Assembly (NCBI RefSeq): GCF_004010155.1
Contig: NZ_RRYH01000012.1
Span: 62,001-126,000 of the forward strand
Source of the DNA: Solirhodobacter olei
GTDB taxonomy: Bacteria > Pseudomonadota > Alphaproteobacteria > Rhodobacterales > Rhodobacteraceae
Reading direction: 5' to 3'
DNA length: 64,000 nt
Part shown: positions 1 through 8,390 of the stretch, piece after piece
Position numbering within the stretch: the first letter of the stretch is position 1
How the letters are laid out: every line of letters starts with the position of its first letter
Made by a program: the position numbers and the translations under genes
Notes under the pieces: generated by a model
What the model was told of the DNA's origin: nothing
What the model saw: only the letters and a program-made list of their open reading frames with translations
Database searches by the model: none

Positions 1-597
1 GATCTCGCCCGCCGGATCGGCGAGACCGGCTGCCGCCTGTCCGAACAGCCGATCGGCCTGCAGCCAGCGCCACGCCACTTCCCGCTGCGCAACCGGCTGA
101 TCTCCGGCCTCTCCCGCGCCGTCGTGGTGGTCGAGGCCGCATCGCGCTCCGGCAGCCTGATCACGGCGCGCAACGCGCTCGACCAGGGGCGCGAGGTCCT
201 CGCCGTGCCCGGCCACCCGTTCGATGCCCGCTCCGGCGGCTGCAACCTGCTGATCCGCGACGGCGCCACGCTGGTCCGCTCGGCAGAGGACGTGATCGAG
301 GCGCTGACGGCCGCCGCGCCCCTGCGCCCCTCCCCCGCCGTCGCGGCCCGTCCCGCCGCTGCCGCCGCAGCCTCCGTCCCGCCGAAGCGCCGCCGCGCGC
401 CCTCGCCCGCGCTGCGCGAGATCGCAGCCCTTCACCGCCAGATCCTCGACCGGCTCGGCCCCAGCCCGCTGGCCGAGGATCAGCTGATCCGCGACCTCGC
501 CCTGCCCGCCGCCGCGGTCGCGCCGGAACTGGTGACGCTGGAACTCGCCGGCCGCATCCTGCGCCAGCCCGGCGGCCTGCTTTCGCGGCCGAACTAG
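1..597 (+). CDS. dprA: DNA processing protein DprA, 3' part
   Basis: The frame is open from the first base of the window, so the 5' end lies outside. DprA binds single-stranded DNA and loads RecA during uptake or recombination. The visible part is the second half of the Rossmann-like domain (FPLRNRLISGLSRAVVVVEA, then SGSLITA and GREVLAVPGHP), followed by RDGATLVRSAEDV. An Ala/Pro-rich linker and a C-terminal winged-helix-like segment (LAEDQLIRDLALP) complete it. The next gene, topA, is on the same strand 201 bases on, an arrangement common in alphaproteobacteria. The family assignment is firm; only the start is missing. Confidence 0.93.
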   Translation, partial: DLARRIGETGCRLSEQPIGLQPAPRHFPLRNRLISGLSRAVVVVEAASRSGSLITARNALDQGREVLAVPGHPFDARSGGCNLLIRDGATLVRSAEDVIEALTAAAPLRPSPAVAARPAAAAAASVPPKRRRAPSPALREIAALHRQILDRLGPSPLAEDQLIRDLALPAAAVAPELVTLELAGRILRQPGGLLSRPN

Positions 598-626
598 CGG
601 GGCCCATCCGGCGCCGGGGACCGAAA

Positions 627-704
627 GCGTTGCGCGAGAGTCCTGACCGGCGTCCCGCAATACGGTGCTTTTACGGTGCGAAAGCGGTGCCGAAACGGTA
701 CGCC
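627..704 (+). repeat. 11-bp phased direct-repeat element, copy 1
   Basis: Positions 661-704 are four head-to-tail 11-mers, each with the core CGGTGC or CGGTAC in the same register: TACGGTGCTTT, TACGGTGCGAA, AGCGGTGCCGA, AACGGTACGCC. The flank from 627 (GCGTTGCGCG, then CGTCCCGCAA) matches the left flank of the copies at 21542 and 31927. CCG-N5-CGG spans the flank/repeat junction. It lies in the dprA-topA gap, ending 27 bases before a -35-like TTGACA. Confidence 0.75.
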
Positions 705-730
705 CCGGCAGCCTCCTCGCGCCCCCTCCA

Positions 731-759
731 TTGACATTGCCAAGCCATCGCCCACATGT
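731..759 (+). promoter_or_regulatory. Candidate topA promoter
   Basis: TTGACA at 731-736 matches the sigma-70 -35 consensus perfectly. With a 17-base spacer the -10 would be ACATGT at 754-759, which is weak. It lies 40 bases before the topA ATG and just downstream of the phased repeat element. Inferred from consensus only. Confidence 0.45.
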
Positions 760-798
760 TGCGCCGCCGCCGAAGCAGCCGTGCCGTAAGGGGAATTC

Positions 799-3399
799 AT
801 GCCAGTCGTCGTCGTCGAGTCACCGGCCAAGGCCAAGACAATCAACAAATATCTCGGCCCGGACTATACGGTTCTCGCCTCCTACGGCCATGTCCGCGAC
901 CTGCCCCCGAAGGATGGTTCGGTCGACACCGAACACGATTTTTCGATGAAATGGGAAGTCGCCGCCGACAGCAAGAAACACGTCCGCGCCATCGCCGAAG
1001 CGCTGAAATCCGACAACAATCTGATCCTCGCCACCGACCCCGATCGCGAGGGCGAGGCGATCTCCTGGCACCTCAAGGAGGCGCTGGCGAAATCGATCAA
1101 GAAGGACACGAAGGTCTCCCGCGTCACCTTCAACGCGATCACCAAATCCGCCGTCACCTCGGCCATGGCCGCCCCGCGCGAGGTCGATACCGCGCTGGTC
1201 GACGCCTATCTCGCCCGCCGCGCACTGGATTACCTCGTCGGCTTCAATCTCTCGCCGGTGCTCTGGCGCAAGCTGCCCGGCGCGCGCTCGGCCGGGCGGG
1301 TGCAATCCGTCTGCCTCCGCCTCATCGTGGAGCGCGAGATGGAGATCGAGGCCTTCAAGCCCCGTGAATACTGGACCATCGCCGCCCAGCTCGCCACGCC
1401 CCGCGGGCAGGGGTACGAGGCCCGCCTGACCGTCCTCGGCGGCAAGAAGCTCGAGCGCTTCGACATCGCGACGGCCGAGGCGGCCGAGCTCGCCGTCCAA
1501 GCCATCACCTCGCGCGCCCTGTCGGTCAAGTCGGTCGAGGCCAAGCCCGCCTCCCGCAACCCCTACCCGCCGTTCATGACCTCGACCCTGCAGCAGGAGG
1601 CCAGCCGCAAGCTCGGCCTCGGCGCGCGGGCCTGCATGTCCGCCGCCCAGCGCCTCTACGAGGCCGGCCATATCACCTACATGCGGACCGACGGCATCGA
1701 CATGGCGCCCGAGGCCGTGATGGCCGCCCGCGAAGAGATCGGCCGCCGCTTCGGGGCGAAATACATCCCCGACAGCCCGCGGATGTACAAGAACAAGGCC
1801 AAGAACGCGCAGGAAGCCCACGAGTGCATCCGGCCGACGGACATGTCCGCCGGGCCCGACAAGCTGCGCATCTCCGACGCCGACCAGCGCCGGCTTTACG
1901 AGCTGATCTGGAAGCGCACCATCGCCAGCCAGATGGCCGCCTCGCGGCTGGAACGCACCACCGTCGACATCGCAAGCGCCGACGGCAACGTCGAGCTGCG
2001 CGCGACCGGCCAGGTCGTCCTGTTCGACGGCTTCCTCGCCGTCTACGACGAGGGCCGCGACGATGACGAGGGCGAGGACAGCGCCCGCCTGCCGCAGATC
2101 ATGCAGGGCGAGCCGGCGGAAAAGAAATCCGTCACGCCGGAGCAGCACTTCACCCAGCCCCCGCCGCGCTACACCGAGGCGACGCTGGTGAAGCGGATGG
2201 AAGAGCTCGGCATCGGCCGGCCTTCCACCTATGCCTCGATCATCACCACGATCCAGGACCGCGAATATGTCCGCAAGGACAAGAACCGCCTGATCCCGGA
2301 GGACAAGGGCCGCCTCGTCACCGCCTTCCTGTCCAACTACTTCCGCCGCTACGTCGGCTACGACTTCACCGCCGAGCTGGAGGAGGAGCTTGATGACATC
2401 TCCGCCGGCGACCGCGCCTGGAAGGACGTGCTTGCCCGCTTCTGGCGCGATTTCTCGGCCGCGATCGCCGAGACGGCCGACCTCCGCATCGGCGAGGTGC
2501 TGGAGAAGATCGACGAGGTCCTCGCCCCCCATCTCTACCCGCCCCGCCCGGACGGGTCGGATCCGCGCATCTGCCCGACCTGCGGCAAGGGCCGGCTGAA
2601 CCTGAAGACGGCCCGCTCCGGCGGCGCCTTCATTGGCTGCACGAACTATCCCGAATGCCGCTACACCCGCCCGCTCTCCGCCCCGAACGGCGAGGCGGCG
2701 GCGCTCGACGGCAAGATCCTCGGCCAGGATGCGGCGGGCAACGACATCTCGCTGCGCACCGGCCGCTTTGGCCCCTATGTCCAGCGCGGAGAGCCGACCG
2801 AGGCGCAGCCCAAGCCCGACCGCGCCAGCCTGCCGAAGACCTGGCCGCCCGAGGACCTGACGCTGGAGCGCGCGCTGGAGCTTCTGGCGCTCCCGCGCCT
2901 GATCGGCGCCCACCCCGAGGACAGCGCCCCGGTCGAGGCCGGCATCGGCCGCTACGGGCCCTACGTGAAGCACAACGCCACCTACGCCAACCTGCCGGAT
3001 GTGGAGGAGGTCTTCACCATCGGCATGAACCGCGCGGTGGAGGTGCTGGCCCAGAAGAAGACCCGCGGCGGACGTCCGGCGGCGGCGGCCCCCCTGCGCG
3101 AGCTCGGCGCCCATCCCGACGGCGGCCCGGTGCAGGTGATGGCCGGCCGCTACGGCCCCTACGTGAAATGGGAAAAGATCAACGCCACCCTGCCGAAGGG
3201 CACGGAGCCGGAGACGGTCACCCTCGAAGAGGCGCTGGCCCTGATCGCCGCCAAGGCCTCGAAGGGCGGCAAGGGCACGAAGAAGGCCGCGGCCAGGAAA
3301 CCGGCCGCCAAGCCGAAGGCCAAGGCCGCGGCGAAGCCGAAGGCGAAAACAGCCACGAAAACGGCCGCGAAGACGAAAAAGGCCGCTTCGGGCGACTGA
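799..3399 (+). CDS. topA: DNA topoisomerase I (type IA)
   Basis: Relaxes negatively supercoiled DNA through a 5'-phosphotyrosine intermediate. The TOPRIM domain opens the protein (VVVESPAKAKTI) and carries the acidic motif ATDPDREGEAISWH near residue 80. The active-site tyrosine is Tyr294 in HITYMRTDG. A C-terminal zinc ribbon starts with CPTCGKGRL near residue 592 and is followed by repeats of the form GRYGPYVK. The last 45 residues are a Lys/Ala-rich tail, as in many alphaproteobacterial TopA proteins. The length (866 aa) is normal. The ATG follows AAGGGGAATTC, a good ribosome site. A long open frame on the opposite strand is a GC shadow. Confidence 0.98.
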   Translation: MPVVVVESPAKAKTINKYLGPDYTVLASYGHVRDLPPKDGSVDTEHDFSMKWEVAADSKKHVRAIAEALKSDNNLILATDPDREGEAISWHLKEALAKSIKKDTKVSRVTFNAITKSAVTSAMAAPREVDTALVDAYLARRALDYLVGFNLSPVLWRKLPGARSAGRVQSVCLRLIVEREMEIEAFKPREYWTIAAQLATPRGQGYEARLTVLGGKKLERFDIATAEAAELAVQAITSRALSVKSVEAKPASRNPYPPFMTSTLQQEASRKLGLGARACMSAAQRLYEAGHITYMRTDGIDMAPEAVMAAREEIGRRFGAKYIPDSPRMYKNKAKNAQEAHECIRPTDMSAGPDKLRISDADQRRLYELIWKRTIASQMAASRLERTTVDIASADGNVELRATGQVVLFDGFLAVYDEGRDDDEGEDSARLPQIMQGEPAEKKSVTPEQHFTQPPPRYTEATLVKRMEELGIGRPSTYASIITTIQDREYVRKDKNRLIPEDKGRLVTAFLSNYFRRYVGYDFTAELEEELDDISAGDRAWKDVLARFWRDFSAAIAETADLRIGEVLEKIDEVLAPHLYPPRPDGSDPRICPTCGKGRLNLKTARSGGAFIGCTNYPECRYTRPLSAPNGEAAALDGKILGQDAAGNDISLRTGRFGPYVQRGEPTEAQPKPDRASLPKTWPPEDLTLERALELLALPRLIGAHPEDSAPVEAGIGRYGPYVKHNATYANLPDVEEVFTIGMNRAVEVLAQKKTRGGRPAAAAPLRELGAHPDGGPVQVMAGRYGPYVKWEKINATLPKGTEPETVTLEEALALIAAKASKGGKGTKKAAARKPAAKPKAKAAAKPKAKTATKTAAKTKKAASGD

Positions 3400-3435
3400 A
3401 CGGGCCCGGCCCATCTTCCTGGTCCGGATACTCCC

Positions 3436-3463
3436 GCGGCGGCGCAATCTATCGCGCCGCCGC
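3436..3463 (+). terminator. Hairpin after topA
   Basis: GCGGCGGCGC and GCGCCGCCGC form a perfect 10-bp stem around an 8-base loop, 36 bases after the topA stop. There is no long T run, so intrinsic termination is plausible but unproven. Confidence 0.5.
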
Positions 3464-3504
3464 CGTTCATACCGGCCCCTCTCGCCTGCGCCGCGGCGCG
3501 GCGA

Positions 3505-3533
3505 TTGACACCTCGCCCGCGCCCTGCCTAAAC
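3505..3533 (+). promoter_or_regulatory. Candidate promoter of the CoA-transferase genes
   Basis: TTGACA (3505-3510), a 17-base spacer and CTAAAC (3528-3533) resemble a sigma-70 promoter. It ends 29 bases before the start codon of the CoA-transferase A subunit and lies downstream of the topA hairpin. Confidence 0.5.
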
Positions 3534-3562
3534 CGGCAGCGGAGAATTTGCGGGAGAGCTTG

Positions 3563-4258
3563 ATGAAAAAGGTCTATCCAGACGCCGCCGCCGCGCTTCA
3601 GGGCGTGCTGAGCGACGGAATGACGATTGCCGCCGGCGGCTTCGGCCTCTGCGGCATTCCGGAACTGCTGATCGCGGCGATCCGCGATGCCGGCACCAAG
3701 GACCTCACGGTCGCCTCGAACAACGCGGGCGTGGACGATTTCGGGCTCGGCCTGCTGCTGCAGACCCGCCAGATCAGGAAGATGATCTCCTCCTACGTCG
3801 GCGAGAACGCGGAATTCATGCGCCAGTACCTGTCGGGCGAGCTGGAGCTCGAGTTCAACCCGCAGGGCACGCTGGCCGAACGGATGCGCGCCGGCGGAGC
3901 CGGGATCCCGGGCTTCTACACCGCCACCGGCTACGGCACCGTCATCGCCGAGGGCAAGGAGGTGAAGGAGTTCGACGGCAGGTCCTACATCCTCGAACGC
4001 GGCCTCGTCGCCGACCTCGCCATCGTCAAGGCCTGGAAGGCCGACCCCTCTGGCAACCTCGTCTTCCGCAAGACCGCGCGCAACTTCAACGTGCCCGCCG
4101 CGACCTGCGGCCGCGTCTGCGTCGCCGAGGTGGAAGAGATCGTGCCGCTCGGCTCGCTCGACCCCGACAAGATTCACCTGCCGGGCATCTACGTCCACCG
4201 CCTGATCCAGGGCGAGCACGAAAAGCGGATCGAGAACCGCACCGTCCAGGCGGCCTGA
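3563..4258 (+). CDS. scoA: 3-oxoacid CoA-transferase, subunit A
   Basis: Alpha subunit of a family I CoA-transferase, which moves CoA between succinyl-CoA or acetyl-CoA and a 3-oxoacid such as acetoacetate in ketone-body or short-chain acid use. The N-terminal [12 protein letters not shown] segment matches the glycine-rich CoA-binding loop, and the 231-aa length fits. ATG 3563 is chosen because GGGAG lies 6 bases upstream; a TTG 15 bases earlier has no such site. The B subunit follows 16 bases later. Substrate specificity (SCOT versus acetate CoA-transferase, atoDA) cannot be settled from sequence. Confidence 0.93.
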   Translation: MKKVYPDAAAALQGVLSDGMTIAAGGFGLCGIPELLIAAIRDAGTKDLTVASNNAGVDDFGLGLLLQTRQIRKMISSYVGENAEFMRQYLSGELELEFNPQGTLAERMRAGGAGIPGFYTATGYGTVIAEGKEVKEFDGRSYILERGLVADLAIVKAWKADPSGNLVFRKTARNFNVPAATCGRVCVAEVEEIVPLGSLDPDKIHLPGIYVHRLIQGEHEKRIENRTVQAA

Positions 4259-4274
4259 GGGGGAGTGTAGAGAT

Positions 4275-4904
4275 ATGGCTTGGAACCGAAACCAGATGGC
4301 CGCGCGGGCCGCGCAGGAACTGGAAGACGGGATGTATGTCAACCTCGGCATCGGCATCCCGACGCTGGTGTCGAACTACATCCCCGACGGCGTCAGCGTC
4401 ACGCTGCAGTCGGAGAACGGGATGCTCGGCATGGGCCCCTTCCCGATCGCCGGCAAGGAAGACGCCGACCTGATCAACGCCGGCAAGCAGACCATCACCG
4501 AGCTGCCGCAGACCGCCTATTTCGACAGCGCCACCAGCTTCGCGATGATCCGCGGCGGCAAGATCGCCATGGCGATCCTCGGCGCGATGGAAGTGGCCGA
4601 GAACGGCGACCTCGCGAACTGGATGATCCCGGGCAAGCTGGTCAAGGGCATGGGCGGGGCGATGGACCTCGTCGCCGGTGTCGGCCGGGTGATCGTGGTG
4701 ATGGACCACACCAACAAGCATGGCGAGACGAAGGTACTCAAGGCCTGCACGCTGCCGCTCACCGGCACCGGCGTGGTCGACCGCATTATCACCAATCTCG
4801 GGGTGCTCGACGTGGTCGAGGGCGGGCTGAGGATCGTCGAATGCGCCGAGGGGGTGAGCGAGGCCGAGCTCCGCGCCGCGACCGAGGCGACGATTGTCGA
4901 CTGA
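4275..4904 (+). CDS. scoB: 3-oxoacid CoA-transferase, subunit B
   Basis: Beta subunit, which carries the catalytic glutamate that forms the glutamyl-CoA thioester. The motif [12 protein letters not shown] places this residue at Glu47. GIGIPTLV and the conserved glycine-rich C-terminal half ([10 protein letters not shown]) are present, and 209 aa is the usual length. A GAGGGGGAG site precedes the ATG. It is cotranscribed with scoA and overlaps the start of the next small acetyltransferase gene. Confidence 0.94.
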   Translation: MAWNRNQMAARAAQELEDGMYVNLGIGIPTLVSNYIPDGVSVTLQSENGMLGMGPFPIAGKEDADLINAGKQTITELPQTAYFDSATSFAMIRGGKIAMAILGAMEVAENGDLANWMIPGKLVKGMGGAMDLVAGVGRVIVVMDHTNKHGETKVLKACTLPLTGTGVVDRIITNLGVLDVVEGGLRIVECAEGVSEAELRAATEATIVD

Positions 4905-5187
4905 CGGGATCATCCGCGAGACGATCAGCGGCTCCAAGGGCCGCTACGTCCTCCGGCAGGGCGGGGAGGAGGCCGAGCTGACCTTCTCCATCGCCTCACC
5001 GACCCTGGTGATCGCCGATCATACCGACGTTCCCGACAGCTTCCGCGGTACCGGCGCGGGCCGCGCGCTGGTGGAACGGCTGGTGGCCGATGCCAGGGCC
5101 GAGGGCTTCAAGGTGATGCCGCTCTGCCCCTTCGTGAACGCGATGCGCAAGCGTCACCCCGAATGGGCGGACGCCTTCTCGGTGTGA
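4894..5187 (+). CDS. Small GNAT-fold N-acetyltransferase (YjdJ-like)
   Basis: A 97-aa protein with the compact acetyltransferase pattern of the YjdJ/Gcn5-related family: [20 protein letters not shown] is the acetyl-CoA loop (R/Q-x-x-G-x-G/A), and [15 protein letters not shown] is the family's C-terminal signature. The substrate is unknown. The only usable start is TTG 4894, which overlaps the end of scoB by 11 bases and suggests translational coupling. It converges with the lytic transglycosylase gene, 22 bases apart. Confidence 0.8.
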   Translation: MSTDGIIRETISGSKGRYVLRQGGEEAELTFSIASPTLVIADHTDVPDSFRGTGAGRALVERLVADARAEGFKVMPLCPFVNAMRKRHPEWADAFSV

Positions 5188-5209
5188 TCGGCCGGGATCA
5201 TCGCCCGGA

Positions 5210-6175
5210 TCACTGGGTGACGGCGGTCTGAATGTCCGCCGTCGCCTCGCCCCCGGCGGCGATGGTGCGGAAGACACAGCCGTCGCTGACCAGCTCCGGC
5301 GGCGTCAGGCAAAGGCCCTGCGTCACCGTCCAGGCCGCCAGCACCTTCGGCACGTAGTCCCGCGTCTCGGCATAGGTGGGCACGCCGCCGGCCGAGATCA
5401 CCGCCTGCTCGCCCGCATTGTAGCCCGCCAGCACCATCAGCGGGTCTGCGTGAAACTTCTTCATCAGCCAGTTGAGATAGGCGACCCCGCCCTTGATGTT
5501 CTGATCCGCGCTGAAGACGTTCGTCACGTCGAAGCGCTTGGCGGTGGCCGGCATCAGCTGCATCAGCCCCTGCGCGCCGAGCGGGCTGACGGCCTTCGGG
5601 TTGCCGTCGCTCTCCACCGCCATCACCGCGAGCACCAGCGCGGGCGAGACCCGCGTGCCCACGGTCGCGGCCAGGATGTCGCGGCCATAGCGCGTGGCCA
5701 GCCCCTGCACGTCGGCCAGGCGCGGGGTGGCGACGTTCTGCCCCTCCGGCCCCTGGGTCAGGGCCTGCAGCGCGGCGGTGAACCGGCCCGCTCCGGCGCC
5801 GAGCGCGGGAGAGATCTGTTTCCAGAACCAGGCATATCGCATGGGACCCGCCACGCCCGTCCCCGCCGGCGGCGGAGCCGGCGCAGGGGTGACGACCTGC
5901 GGCACGGGCGGCAGCGCGGCCAGCTCCTTAGCCTGCTCGGCCGGGTCGATCTGAACGGTGATGAACTTCTTCGTGCCCGGCGCCGGCGGCTTGACCATGC
6001 GGAAGGTGAACCCGGCTGCGGCGGGCGCCCCCGCCCCTGGCGCGAGAAAGAGCCCCGCGGCCAGCGCCAGCACCACCCCCCGGCCAGCCGCGCCGGGCCA
6101 AGCCCCCCGGCCTCCTGCGCTGCAGGGTGCGGCCCTGCCGCCGCGGCGGCCGCGATCTCGGGTCGGATCACTCAT
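5210..6175 (-). CDS. Lytic transglycosylase (SLT domain)
   Basis: Cleaves the MurNAc-GlcNAc bond of peptidoglycan with release of 1,6-anhydro-MurNAc. The C-terminal half is an SLT/goose-lysozyme-like domain: VLAVMAVESDGNP has the catalytic Glu of the ES motif, followed by GAQGLMQLMPATA and LAGYNAGE. An Arg-rich N-terminus precedes a hydrophobic segment (GVVLALAAGLFLAPGAG), so it is exported or membrane-bound. A Pro/Ala linker follows. ATG 6175 is used; a GTG 9 bases upstream is possible. It is divergent from the pilin gene, so a role in opening the wall for the tad pilus is an inference from position. Confidence 0.88.
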   Translation of the reverse strand: MSDPTRDRGRRGGRAAPCSAGGRGAWPGAAGRGVVLALAAGLFLAPGAGAPAAAGFTFRMVKPPAPGTKKFITVQIDPAEQAKELAALPPVPQVVTPAPAPPPAGTGVAGPMRYAWFWKQISPALGAGAGRFTAALQALTQGPEGQNVATPRLADVQGLATRYGRDILAATVGTRVSPALVLAVMAVESDGNPKAVSPLGAQGLMQLMPATAKRFDVTNVFSADQNIKGGVAYLNWLMKKFHADPLMVLAGYNAGEQAVISAGGVPTYAETRDYVPKVLAAWTVTQGLCLTPPELVSDGCVFRTIAAGGEATADIQTAVTQ

Positions 6176-6184
6176 TCGGGGCAC

Positions 6185-6559
6185 CTGCTCTGCCTCTTCG
6201 GAGGTCTTTCCCCTTCATCTCAGAATCCCGCCGAATTTTCCAATCCTTCTTCCAGGCGGGAGAAATCCACCATCCGAATCGCAACACCTGTGATGCGCCT
6301 GCGCATGCGTCCTTTCGCGCTGCCAAAACCACGGATCCTAACTTTTTTCTTAAAAATCAATATTTTAAAAATACTGAATCGAGAAAATCCGGCCGAAACT
6401 TATTATTTGATTGCCCGAAAATGTACGCGGCTCGCCCAAGTCCCGCCACGATTCGCAGGCCATATGTCCTCATGCCGAGACGGAAGTCGACGCGAACCCC
6501 AGGGTCGGTCGAACGGAAACGGCAAAACCGAAACGTCGACCAAACGAAGGAACATGGAC
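6185..6559. promoter_or_regulatory. AT-rich divergent control region before the pilin
   Basis: This 375-base gap between the transglycosylase and pilin 1 holds no convincing gene. Positions about 6338-6420 are strikingly AT-rich for this genome (runs ACTTTTTTCTTAAAAATC and ATTTTAAAAATACTG). That suggests an UP-element or nucleoid-protein binding site ahead of a highly expressed pilin. A clear -35/-10 pair could not be fixed by eye. Confidence 0.5.
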
Positions 6560-6733
6560 ATGAAACTCAAGAACCTGATCAAGCGTTTCCGCAAGAGTGA
6601 AGACGGCGCCGTGACCGTTGACTGGGTCGTGCTGACCGCCGCGGTCGTCGGCCTTGGCATCGTGGTGATGGGCATCATCAAGCCGGGCGTCACCAGCCTC
6701 GCGTCGAACATCGTCACCTCGATGAGCAAGTGA
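6560..6733 (+). CDS. flp: Flp-type (type IVb) pilin 1
   Basis: A 57-aa prepilin: short basic leader (MKLKNLIKRFRKSEDG), then AVTVDWVVLTAAVVGLGIVV, a hydrophobic helix starting right after the presumed cleavage Gly. This is the subunit of the tad adhesive pilus. Canonical Flp pilins have Glu and Tyr at mature positions 5 and 6; here these are Asp and Trp. ATG 6560 is preferred because GAAGGA lies 8 bases before it; ATG 6554 is too close. A hairpin follows at 6781. Confidence 0.88.
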   Translation: MKLKNLIKRFRKSEDGAVTVDWVVLTAAVVGLGIVVMGIIKPGVTSLASNIVTSMSK

Positions 6734-6780
6734 TCGCCCGTCCGCCGGGCCCGCGCCAGGCGCTTCCGGTGGAAGTTACA

Positions 6781-6810
6781 GGCGGCCGCATCCCTGCGGA
6801 TGCGGCCGCC
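6781..6810 (+). terminator. Hairpin after pilin 1
   Basis: GGCGGCCGCATCC (6781-6793) and GGATGCGGCCGCC (6798-6810) form a perfect 13-bp stem around CTGC. It lacks a T tract, so it may stabilise or attenuate the pilin transcript rather than fully end it. Confidence 0.6.
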
Positions 6811-7004
6811 CGATCCTTAGAAGACCTCCGGCTCGATCCGGGACCTGCCCGATAGCTCGGCCACGATTTGGAAACAATCGCGCGGCAGACGTCTGGTGCA
6901 CCAATCTGGTCCGCTTCGATCGCTATCTTACGCGCGACCAGGGATCACACGTCGCTTCTCCGCCCCATTGCCCCCTGAAGGGTTGAGGCTGAAAGGACCC
7001 TGAG

Positions 7005-7184
7005 ATGAGGAAACTCGCCAGCTTTCTTCGCGATGATGACGGTGCCGTCACGGTGGATTGGGTCGTCCTGACCGCCCTGATTTGCTCGCTCTGCGGCTTG
7101 GTGTTCTACATTCTCGGCTACGCGCCGGTGAACCTCGCCACCCAGATCGGCGGAGTGATCTCCTCCGTCAAGATCGTCCCGTAA
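7005..7184 (+). CDS. Flp-type (type IVb) pilin 2
   Basis: A 59-aa open frame found by reading the gap after pilin 1. MRKLASFLRDDDG is followed by AVTVDWVVLTALICSLCGLV, so the leader, cleavage Gly and first ten mature residues match pilin 1. The rest diverges (TM helix with two Cys, then APVNLATQIGGVISS). AAAGGA lies 8-13 bases upstream of the ATG. It is probably a minor pilin or alternative subunit processed by the same peptidase. It is too short for many gene finders. Confidence 0.85.
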   Translation: MRKLASFLRDDDGAVTVDWVVLTALICSLCGLVFYILGYAPVNLATQIGGVISSVKIVP

Positions 7185-7248
7185 GAGCTTCCGCCGCTAC
7201 GCGACGCCCGGCCCTTCCGTGGCCGATCCGCGCCCGCGGCGCCCCCTC

Positions 7249-7273
7249 GGAGTGGCCTCGAAAAGGGCACTCC
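7249..7273 (+). terminator. Stem-loop after pilin 2
   Basis: GGAGTGGCC and GGGCACTCC pair over 8 of 9 positions around a 7-base loop (TCGAAAA). It lies 64 bases after the pilin 2 stop and 122 before cpaB. No T run is present. Confidence 0.35.
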
Positions 7274-7395
7274 GGTATCACCATTAGATCGCGGCTTGTC
7301 CATGAATTGGCCACAATCCCCGCGATAATCCTACATTGCCCGCAACCGCATCACGGCCAGGGGCAGCAAAGAGACGGTCGCGAAAGGAAGACGAG

Positions 7396-8235
7396 ATGCG
7401 TGCTGTATTCGGTCTGGTTCTCATCATCGGCGTCGCGCTGGCGGGCTTCGCAGTCTACATGGCGCGCGGGATCCTCAACCAGAACGCGGTCGAGCTGGCC
7501 CGCGCCAGGGCCCATATCACGCCCACGGTCATGGTCTATGTCGCCTCCAAGAAGCTGAAGTATGGCGACGTGCTGACCAAGCAGGACGTGCGCGAGATCG
7601 CCTGGCCGAAGGACGCGGTCCCCGCCTCCGTATTCACCCAGGCCAAGGCGCTGTTCCCGGCCGGCGACAACAAGCAGCGCATCGTGCTGCGCGAAATGGA
7701 CAGGTTCGAGCCGATCCTGAACGCCGCGGTGACCGCGCCCGGCCAGGACGCCGGCATCACCTCGCGCCTTGGGCCGGGCATGCGCGCCTTCGCCATCAAG
7801 GTCGACGTCGCCACCGGCGTTTCCGGCTTCCTTAAGCCCGACGATCACGTCGACGTCTACTGGACCGGCCACAGCCCCGAAGCGAATTCCGACATCACCC
7901 GCCTGATCGACCCGGGTATGAGGATCATCGCCATCGACCAGAACGCCAACGCCTCGGCGACGGCCTCGACGATGATCGCCCGCACCGTGACGGTGGAGGC
8001 GACGCCGCAGCAGGTCGCAACCCTCGCCCAGGCCCAGGCCACCGGGCGGCTGGCGCTCTCGCTGGTCGGCACCCAGGACCAGACCGTGGCGAGCGCGGTG
8101 GAGGTGAACCAGAACAGCCTCCTCGGCATCACCGCCTCGACGCCCGCGCCAGTGCAGCAGAAGAAGAAGGTCTGCACCGTCAAGCAGCGCACCGGCTCCA
8201 AGGTCGTCGAAGTGCCGATCCCCTGCACCGACTGA
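7396..8235 (+). CDS. cpaB: Tad pilus assembly protein CpaB/RcpC
   Basis: Periplasmic component of the tad secretion apparatus, thought to work with the secretin. An N-terminal signal anchor (MRAVFGLVLIIGVALAGFAV) is followed by a SAF domain (VYVASKKLKYGDVLTKQDV), then the RcpC/CpaB domain with GMRAFAIKVDVATGVSGFL and a DHVDVYWTG segment. Length is 279 aa. ATG 7396 follows AAAGGAAG by 5 bases; an upstream in-frame start would add 20 residues without a ribosome site. A strong hairpin follows, so cpaB may end its own transcript. Confidence 0.93.
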   Translation: MRAVFGLVLIIGVALAGFAVYMARGILNQNAVELARARAHITPTVMVYVASKKLKYGDVLTKQDVREIAWPKDAVPASVFTQAKALFPAGDNKQRIVLREMDRFEPILNAAVTAPGQDAGITSRLGPGMRAFAIKVDVATGVSGFLKPDDHVDVYWTGHSPEANSDITRLIDPGMRIIAIDQNANASATASTMIARTVTVEATPQQVATLAQAQATGRLALSLVGTQDQTVASAVEVNQNSLLGITASTPAPVQQKKKVCTVKQRTGSKVVEVPIPCTD

Positions 8236-8258
8236 CCCGGCCCCAGATCCTCGCGACA

Positions 8259-8287
8259 GGCGCCCCGCCGGATCCGGCCGGGGCGCC
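8259..8287 (+). terminator. Terminator after cpaB
   Basis: GGCGCCCCG and CGGGGCGCC form a 9-bp stem enclosing a self-complementary CCGGATCCGG core, followed by GTTTCGTTTC. It lies 24 bases after the cpaB stop and separates cpaB from cpaC. Confidence 0.65.
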
Positions 8288-8390
8288 GTTTCGTTTCAGG
8301 GTAGTCGCGTGGCCGCGCAATGGGCTGAGGCGGCACAGCATCTTGGGGGCTGCCCCGGCGTGGCATCCATCCCTGCCCGCCTGTTGCCGG

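Noticed and set aside
820-3447. Minus-strand frame of 875 codons opposite topA
   Set aside because: It lies wholly over a perfectly conserved topA, has repetitive Gly/Arg/Ala composition without motifs, and is explained by the codon bias of GC-rich DNA.
6350-6368. CtrA-type site upstream of pilin 1
   Set aside because: Two TTAA half sites are present but separated by 11 bases rather than 7, so the consensus is not met.
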